A DNA stretch of 64,000 nt, taken from Dichotomocladium elegans (Eukaryota > Mucoromycota > Mucoromycetes > Mucorales > Lichtheimiaceae). The DNA lies in NCBI GenBank assembly GCA_025716815.1, contig JAIXMN010000011.1, positions 434,001-498,000 on the forward strand, in the 5' to 3' direction. Every line of letters begins with the position of its first letter. The first letter of the stretch is position 1. Below, piece by piece: positions 57,481 to 64,000 of this stretch. Under the pieces are notes generated by a model that had not been told where the DNA came from, searched no databases, and was given only the letters and a program-made list of their open reading frames with translations. The translations under genes were made by a program, and so were the position numbers.

Positions 57481-58077
57481 TCGGGCGGTTTGGGTAAATT
57501 CGCAGAATTGCTAGGGCGCGCGACTTCAATATTGGGAGACGACGTATAGCTTATGATAAGCTGAAGAATGTAGAAGATGAACTTATCTCAAGCCATCTTG
57601 TTAATCTCTTAGATGACATTCTTGGTAAAGGAATAGGCGCTCAACAAAAAATAACGTTAATCTTCTGAATACAGGATGAAATAAGAGAATTGGAAGCGTC
57701 GGCTTAACAATAGCAAGGAACCGCATCTAGTCGACATGGAAACAATGATACCCATAATAAAAGAACCCAAAGACACATGCTGATATATCTAGTGGCCCTT
57801 AACTGGTTTCAACAGCTGCCGGCCAGGTCGTCTTCAACAAAGCCTTTTGTCTTTATATACTGCCAGCTTCCAGAGTATCCGTCGGTATCGCATCGCTCAG
57901 CTGGTGATACAATTACTACAACCTTTATCGCATTTACTGTACCCGTGTCTTTATTCATTTACTAGTAACGTCGCCCGGAGAGCCCCGTTTCCGTACAAAT
58001 AAGGTCGATTCTGTTAGCCTTATAAGAATAGACAAAAGAATCCTCGTTCCGAGACAGTTGGAAAACTTTGCAAAAGT
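57481..58077. other. intergenic
   Basis: No coding or repeat signal supported. A possible 5' end of the LINE relic may extend here. Confidence 0.4.
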
Positions 58078-58396
58078 CTGTTACAGGATTTTCAACAAGA
58101 CGTTTGCCACAAAGTCTGGTTGTTGGTGTAGATCGTCTAGGCTTTTCGTCGTTTTTGCTTGAAATTCGAATTCGAGTTTTATCAAAAAGGTTTCGGTCAA
58201 GGCTATAGGTGAATCTTTCTTGGCTTCTTTTTACACCAAATAGTTCTGGAAGGCTAAACGTTTATGTTTCAAAGAGAGAAAAGAACGAAATATTGAAATT
58301 TGTATTCGAATTTCAAGCAAAAACGACGAAAAACCCAGACGATCTCTACCAACAGCTAAACTTTGTGGCATACTTCTTCTTGAATATCCTGTACAG
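58078..58396. repeat. 95-bp inverted duplication with 129-bp spacer
   Basis: Arms at about 58078-58172 and 58302-58396 are reverse complements at roughly 85 percent by eye, sharing the exact core GCTTGAAATTCGAAT and CGTCGTTTTTGCTTG. Both arms code for a similar peptide in their own orientation: FEFQAKTTKNPDDLYQQLN on the plus strand (right arm) and FEFQAKTTKSLDDLHQQPD on the minus strand (left arm). So it is an inverted duplication of a coding fragment, not a transposon end. A transcript would form a long hairpin. Confidence 0.7.
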
Positions 58397-59440
58397 TGGT
58401 TTCTAGTTTTGCCTTTATCTGTATAACATGCAGATGAAGGCAGTGAACTCATTTCTGGTGAGAATGACAAAAGCGGTACCGAACCAGAAGTGCCCCAGAA
58501 ACGAAGGGTGTCTAGCGAAATTTCGCTTCGAGCATTGTACGACCATGCTTACGCCTTGGCAGGTTTTTTGCAAATTTTACGTCTACACAATATTCACTCT
58601 TGTATAGTATTCCGGGGAAGACGCAAACCCGGAGTATTCCAAACATGATGTTGCGGATGAAAAAAGCATGCAGCCTTATATGTACAACTTTTGCGTCAAA
58701 CAATTCCGCAATTTCGGCAATTTGGGCAAGGTCGAAAAGTCCTCTCTGGCGTAAGACTTATACTCATACTCCATTTTATTCCTGGACAAATGAGATTAAT
58801 CTTTATGACTTTAGCACCATCCTGTTTGGTGTTGCAAATACCATAGACGCGTACAACCGACCCTTCCGTGACAGCTGTTTCCCTCCAAGGGTCTCGAAAA
58901 ACTTATCGACGATAACAAGATAGAAGGGTTTTCCGAGTACAAAGATGAGACCGTTAAGAGCCTCATGCTGGACGCCAAAAACGTAAATACGAAAATGATC
59001 TGGGAATAGATAGATTCAAAGGTCTGCTGTATCTCTATAGAGCTATAAGGAAGGTGGCATAAGAAGCCTGAAAATATTTTACTTGAAATAAAGTCTTGAA
59101 GCATATACTTCGAATGTCGATATCGTGTCTTCACCGTCACCAGTTGCACTTGATGTCCTGAATTATATGTAAGAAGGGTATCAGTACGTTGCTTATAGAC
59201 TTCTCAACTATGACAATACTATTATTGTGCAGCGTGGATAGGGCAGCATATTCCTCATGGCAGAACGAAACCGAAGCGGGCTATATTGACTACTGGAAGC
59301 CCATATTTAAAATCTTATTTCGAAATACCTGTGTCCAAGTCAAGAGACAACTAACGCTTGAGGCAAAACGGAAGCATGTTTTAAATACAAAACAATATAA
59401 AAGGTGGCACGCTTCTTTTGGACAAGTGTAAAGGGATTTC
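58280..59440 (+). pseudogene. remnants of an unrecognised gene family
   Basis: Fragments in shifting frames: EFQAKTTKNPDDLYQQLN and FVAYFFLNILYS; after a 35-nt intron-like gap DEGSELISGENDKSG, RRVSSEISLRALYDHAYALA and GFLQILRLHNIHS; after a frame change EDANPEYSKHDVADEKSMQP and FCVKQFRNFGNLGKVEKSSL. Further on, SSWQNETEAGYIDYWKPIFK and AKRKHVLNTKQYKRWHASF may belong to it or to a second member. I recall such protein fragments as abundant in Mucorales genomes, without known function. The breaks indicate decay. Confidence 0.4.
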
Positions 59441-61625
59441 CGGGAGTACCTGTTTCGGCACCAAGTGCACGGAGTTTGTGGTGTGTACTACGAAAGATCA
59501 ACCATCGATCCAAGCACGTCTGCCTTTATTAAGTGAAGAGCGCGCGCCCGGGCAATTGCACGGGCTCCAAAGTATGAGTCTCGGTTTTATGCACATGATT
59601 GGCATTGGAGCAAATGGATGTCCTCCTATATAACATGCACACACCTGTTCTTTCCTATCTTGTACTTTTTTTTGGTGGATTATGCGGCTATATTCTGCTA
59701 CCATGGATTTCTCGCCACACTAGTTGGTGTTTTGGGGATCCACGGTACATGACAATCAATCTAGCTAAAGTGATGCGTTAAGAAGCGAGGTACTGGGCTG
59801 TGGGACTGGACAGCGTCGTCGGCTGCGCCCGTGCACCCTTCCCTCGTTTATTGGCTTCCGGTCCGTTCCTCTGATTCCTTTGTTATTACTTCAGCCGTCG
59901 ATTGCTCAACTGTTCCGACATATTTTTTCCCTCAGTTATGCTCCTGTGCTAATTTGATGAAGTACGTATCTCGTTGCTTGTGGTGTGGATATAAGCGACG
60001 TTTACGATCCTTTATACATCCAGACATGTGCCGATCATGGAAGAGCGCTATTGGTTATGTTATGAAATATGACGGCCCCCGCACGTCGGGAAGCAGCGGG
60101 AACACAGATCATTATTATTATTTTTGGTTTCCCTTATCTGTTGGAATATCTAGAGGTCACTTCAACTTTCGCCCTGTGTGATTGGCTGGTGTTATTCGTT
60201 GAGAACTGAATTTATCATGCGGGTAAAGGTACGGCATCATGTGGAAAGAACCGGCTTATTTGACTGGTGGAACACCGATGTTTTGGAATTGCGTGCAAGT
60301 GTTTCTTTTTTTTTTCCTATCATGCCTATCTTTTCTCTTAAATACAAACGAAGTGAGACGGAACAACGGATGAATGGATTTCTCTATGAATACATGTAAC
60401 TGTTTATAACCCTTCCACGTGAACCCACACACGCACATACATACACCTCTTTCTTTGTCCAGCAATCGTCCTGTACGTAATGAGATCAAATCGGATAAGG
60501 GAGACAGGTAGGCGATTATGTGTCTGATAAGCCACGGGTCCTCTTTTGTGTTGCCTTGCCCTCGAAAGCGCAGCGGACCGAGCCTGCCGCAGGAATGTTT
60601 GTGTTCTCCCAGCCACTTACCATCCATCACACACACTCATACACCCCGATTTCGATCGTACAAGGATGTGTTTGATGCCAAAATCATTTAAATAGATAGC
60701 CTCTGAACCGACGGTCTGGAAATCGGCAGCTGTGCGTGTGCGTGTGTGTGTGTACGTGCAAGGATACTTTATGTTTTTGGGGGGGAGGGACAAAAAAAAA
60801 CTTAATTCCAATTTTGACAATCTGCCATGTCACACAAAACGCTTGTCGCCCGAATCAATCAGAAGTAGCACTTTTATTTTAATTCTTGGGAGTGCAAGGA
60901 ACAGGAAGAACTTGGCAGCGATGAATACTTCCAAAAAACTAGTGGGGGATGTGTGTGTGTGTGTCATGCGTTTTAACAAAGACATAAGAAGGAGAGCGAG
61001 AGGGTATTTTTACAGAGTTAGAAGTTGTAGTAACGATGGACAGTTATTGATGTACTGTACTAAGCAGGGTGAAGTTATTGAAAATCCTCAATCATAAAAG
61101 GTATGCATGAGATAGATTTGGTGCTTCAATTAACATGTACGGAAGACGCGGAAGATGGGAGCGACGGTGTTGGACGGCTTGGTATGCATGTCTGTGTGTG
61201 AATGTAGTTGCAAATAATGGAATGAGAGGGAGGGATGAGGCCATTGCGCTTTGCTGCAATCTGATGTGTTTGCTTGATGGAAATGAGTTATAAGTGGTGT
61301 GAGTAAGTATGTAGAGAAGAAGTGCATCGTTTTTGTGGTTATTTTGATGACATGGAAAAGAGAAAGGAAGGGAGAGGATGGGAGGAGGGAGTTAGTATGA
61401 AACAAAAGTGTCAGGCGAGATGCTCGAGAAAAAGGAAAGATAGGGACAGAGCGAAAAGTAACAGTAGAAAAAAGAAGAGATGATTAAAATAATGATCAGT
61501 GAAAAAGCAAAAGTCAGAATGTCAGAATGGCGAGCTTTAACCGTGAAGGCTGGGTATTAGATGAACTGAGAGGTAGGTATATGGATGTTGCAATCTATCA
61601 TGGTCGTTCGTAAGTGCTCGAGGAT
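59441..61625. other. gene-poor stretch
   Basis: More than 2 kb. Frames such as plus 59831-60181 and minus 60256-60636 have no motif. GT-rich microsatellites lie at about 60730-60755 and 60950-60963. I see no supportable gene. Confidence 0.4.
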
Positions 61626-61886
61626 TCATGGATGGACAGGGCAGTGCTCTGGAAAAAAGAAGTCCAGATAAGACAGTCTGAGGGGGTGGGCGGTCTAAGA
61701 TCCGACAGGCTGATAAGGAAAGAACTTACTTGTCATATGGTTGCGCGAGCCACAAACAGCACAAGTACCCTGTGTCTTTTGACGCCTCGAGGCCAATAAT
61801 ATCGATGATGACGAGAAACCAGCAACGGCGGTGGAAGCAGCAGCGCGGTTGCTGCGGTGTAAGGAAATCCGGAAACGTTGGCACAT
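61626..61886 (-). CDS. possible small CCHC zinc-knuckle protein
   Basis: Exons 61886-61730 and 61648-61626 join in phase (ACAAGTAAGT donor, TTTTTCCAG acceptor) to 59 residues. Splicing completes CAVCGSRNHMTKHC, an exact CX2CX4HX4C zinc knuckle, just before the stop. The N-terminal part is basic and Ser/Ala-rich. Zinc knuckles bind RNA or single-stranded DNA. A pyrimidine-rich acceptor right before the ATG implies an upstream exon, so this may be only the 3' part of a gene. Confidence 0.4.
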
Positions 61887-62744
61887 CTGGAAAAAAACGC
61901 AGAGATGATGGGAGGGAGAGAAGAGAATGATGGGGGAAAAAGAAAAACATGATTATATATATATATGTACACGAGAGAAAAAGAGTGGCGGGTGTAGCAC
62001 GTATCCACCTACGATTTGCATCAGCAAAGGGGATATGACAGAAAGGCGTTGCACGAGCTTATCGTAATGAACCCGTTTCTTCCAGCAATTTTAGATTCCT
62101 ATCAACTGGCGAGGTCAGGGCATTCGCCATAACAACAGCGCAGAGGGGGATGTCGGATAATATCTGTCCTACGCGTAAGCCAGATAAACCCCCTCAGACA
62201 ACCGGAACGCAACAGAAAACACTTTTATTTATGCTGGTTATTCTCTCTCCCTTTTTCAGTCTACACAAAGGTTCTTTTTTATCGATCCTAACCTCTGCAC
62301 TCCCATACGTCTTATCCCCCCCCAAAAAAAAAAAATAACAGAAGAGAAAACTTGATGCCACCATGCGCAGTGAAACCGCTCTCCGGGACACGTGGCTTTC
62401 ACAGATTCTAACAGGGTAGGACGTTTTTGCTCGACGGCGATCACATTGGATGCAATGGTGCACAATCTCAGCTGTTTTCGTTCTTTCTTACCAAGCTATC
62501 TATCATGTCCAGTATCTGCCTGTTGTTGGCATGGACACAAAAATCATCGTCACACTTTTTTCGCTTTGCGACCTCCTCTCGCTGCAATTGAGGTAAATTC
62601 CTTCCTCCTCGGATTCTCAGGACAAACTAGACCAAAACATTAGTATTTATGTGGAATATTGTAAGCCAAATGCTTCATTTACGACAAACACTGTTTATCC
62701 ATATTTGGGCATTCCTTTAAGTTCTATGCGCCCAGAGCAGGAAA
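61887..62744. other. intergenic
   Basis: No gene supported. A C-run followed by an A-run lies at about 62319-62336. Possible upstream exon(s) of the zinc-knuckle gene could lie in the left part. Confidence 0.35.
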
Positions 62745-63016
62745 ATGGCTCTTCCTTATCGATATATGCTCCAGTATTTTGCCTCTGCACCAAATCAGCG
62801 CTTCAAACGTGTATGTACGCTTACAGCGGAAAAGCGAAATCGCGAATACAAAAAAAGAAACGAGAGCGAGACTCACTGCCGTAACAGGCTTTTTCCTCCC
62901 TCAACGCTACCACCCGCGCGCTCGGAAGATTCCGAAAAGATAAGGAATTTTCTTTTCCGTTAATAGCAATACCGAACAAACGACATGTAAAGGGCGATCA
63001 CTTGCGAAGGGAGTAG
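62745..63016 (+). CDS. possible small gene, 64 aa, unknown
   Basis: Exons 62745-62810 and 62888-63016 join in phase (CGT/GTATGT donor, GTAACAG acceptor). The product starts MALPYRYMLQYFASAPNQRF and ends PLIAIPNKRHVKGDHLRRE. It is basic with an amphipathic start that could target mitochondria. I do not recognise it. A well-formed donor and phase-preserving intron are the only support; chance is possible. Confidence 0.3.
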
Positions 63017-64000
63017 AATCATTGCTGTAACAAGTCCATACATTCTAACTAAAGGCGTTTAGATTTGTTGTATCTGATGCAGGCCTGACTACTCGAGCTG
63101 ATCATTCCTGATACATGATACAGTATTTCTTGTTTTGCAGGAAATGATGTATAACCAACACGCGTGTATTGCAAGCGATAACGTCAAAAAATTAGCATGA
63201 AAAGTTCTGCTGTCCTTTCCTTTCACGGCTACCCCCGTGCCTAAATTCCATGTCGGTGGTATATATCAACACGGAAAGCGAGCGCGGGTAACACCTGTTA
63301 GCAATCTTTTGCCGGTAGTATTCTTTTCTAGACTCTCTTGCGATTTCGAACGTAATTACCAGACTGTTGCTTAGAAACACTGTTACTAAAGACTCGGTCG
63401 TGTGACATTTTCGCACTCGCAAGGCACCATCAATAGCAACAATAATTGTCGTAGTAGCGGCTGGGTTAGAGGGAGGTAGAGGGAGAGAGAGGCGGATGGG
63501 GTTTTACCTTTTTCTTTTTTGCGTCATTCTCAACGTAAACACAAATATCTATACCTCGGTTTGCTGTTTTTAGCGTCGCCAGGGTAAGACTAGGTGTTTG
63601 TCATTGTGATTGTCTTCGCCCCAACAACGAAATTTTTCCGGGACCTTTTAGCCGTTATCTATCGTATCACTCAAGCAGACACATACAGACACACAAAATA
63701 GAGATATGCAATGAAGATAGGTTCATCTCGAACTCGTTCGTTCTCTCTCTCTCTCTCTCTCTCTCTTGCTCCTCAACTTCTATTTTATTTTTCTTGACTA
63801 CGACAAGCGGTATGTGTACTATCACGTGCTTTAGTAGTCTTCAACCATCTCCTATTCCTATTCTCCATTTCTTACGCCATGTCGCGCAGCATTTTATAAA
63901 AAGGAAGGGGTCATTTGCATTCTTATTGAAGAACTATTACTATTATTTATCTGAACGAGCGCTTATCGTGTTTATAGAGCTTTTCTTACATCATTCTCGC
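63017..64000. other. right-edge intergenic stretch
   Basis: No gene. A CT repeat of about 24 bases lies near 63740-63765, in a region that may be the promoter of a gene outside the window. Confidence 0.4.
63740..63766. repeat. CT microsatellite
   Basis: About eleven to twelve uninterrupted TC units; pyrimidine-rich tracts like this are common in fungal promoters. Confidence 0.8.

Noticed and set aside
60256..60636. 126-codon minus-strand frame
   Set aside because: Cys/Val-rich from a GT microsatellite complement and no motif.

Overview
The window looks like nuclear DNA of a filamentous fungus, most likely an early-diverging one (Mucoromycota, Mucorales-like). Genes are broken by many short introns (about 50-110 nt) with GT-AG and a few GC-AG ends, and their products are eukaryotic. 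Several items point to this lineage rather than to Ascomycota: a propionyl-CoA carboxylase alpha subunit, an Abraxas-like MPN protein, Fanzor-type remains, and a family of unknown function that I associate with Mucorales. All calls come from reading the sequence; no database was searched.

Layout. 0.9-5.2 kb (+): leucine-rich-repeat protein, secreted thaumatin-like protein, a tiny cysteine-rich protein, PIG-X/Pbn1 (GPI mannosyltransferase I). 6.3-8.1 kb (-): membrane-anchored GDSL hydrolase with a small orphan gene just upstream. 8.6-11.1 kb (+): nuclear cap-binding protein CBP20 and GAPDH. 11.4-16 kb: a graveyard of mobile elements, with a Plavaka-type DDE transposase relic followed on the same strand by a truncated Fanzor (TnpB-like) relic that meets a Tc1/mariner-like fragment head to head. 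16.6-21.3 kb: mitochondrial ribosomal protein S19 (+), propionyl-CoA carboxylase alpha (-), Abraxas-like protein (+). 22-24.1 kb (-): 536-residue protein of unknown function. 24.3-28.6 kb: methyltransferase pseudogene (+), coiled-coil protein (-), badly frameshifted short-chain dehydrogenase (-). 29.2-34.0 kb (-): class I myosin with SH3 and acidic tail. 34-39.4 kb: gene-poor, with a Helitron fragment. 39.4-45 kb (+): FucP-type sugar transporter and lactate permease. 46.4-51.5 kb: PLB-type SGNH lipase (+), sulfiredoxin (-), GPI-anchored Asp/Ala-repeat protein (+), mitochondrial carrier (-). 52.3-59.8 kb: a second Tc1-like relic (-), NuiA-like protein (+), SRA1-domain protein with an 18-nt exon (+), LINE relic (-), decayed repeats with a 95-bp inverted duplication. 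59.8-64 kb: mostly non-coding, with two weak small genes.

The ordinary genes are unrelated housekeeping, transport and secretion functions with no cluster logic. The most unusual region is 11.4-16 kb, where a Fanzor-like RNA-guided nuclease remnant sits about 110 bp behind a Plavaka transposase remnant on the same strand. This could be a transposon that carried a Fanzor as cargo; both genes are now dead.
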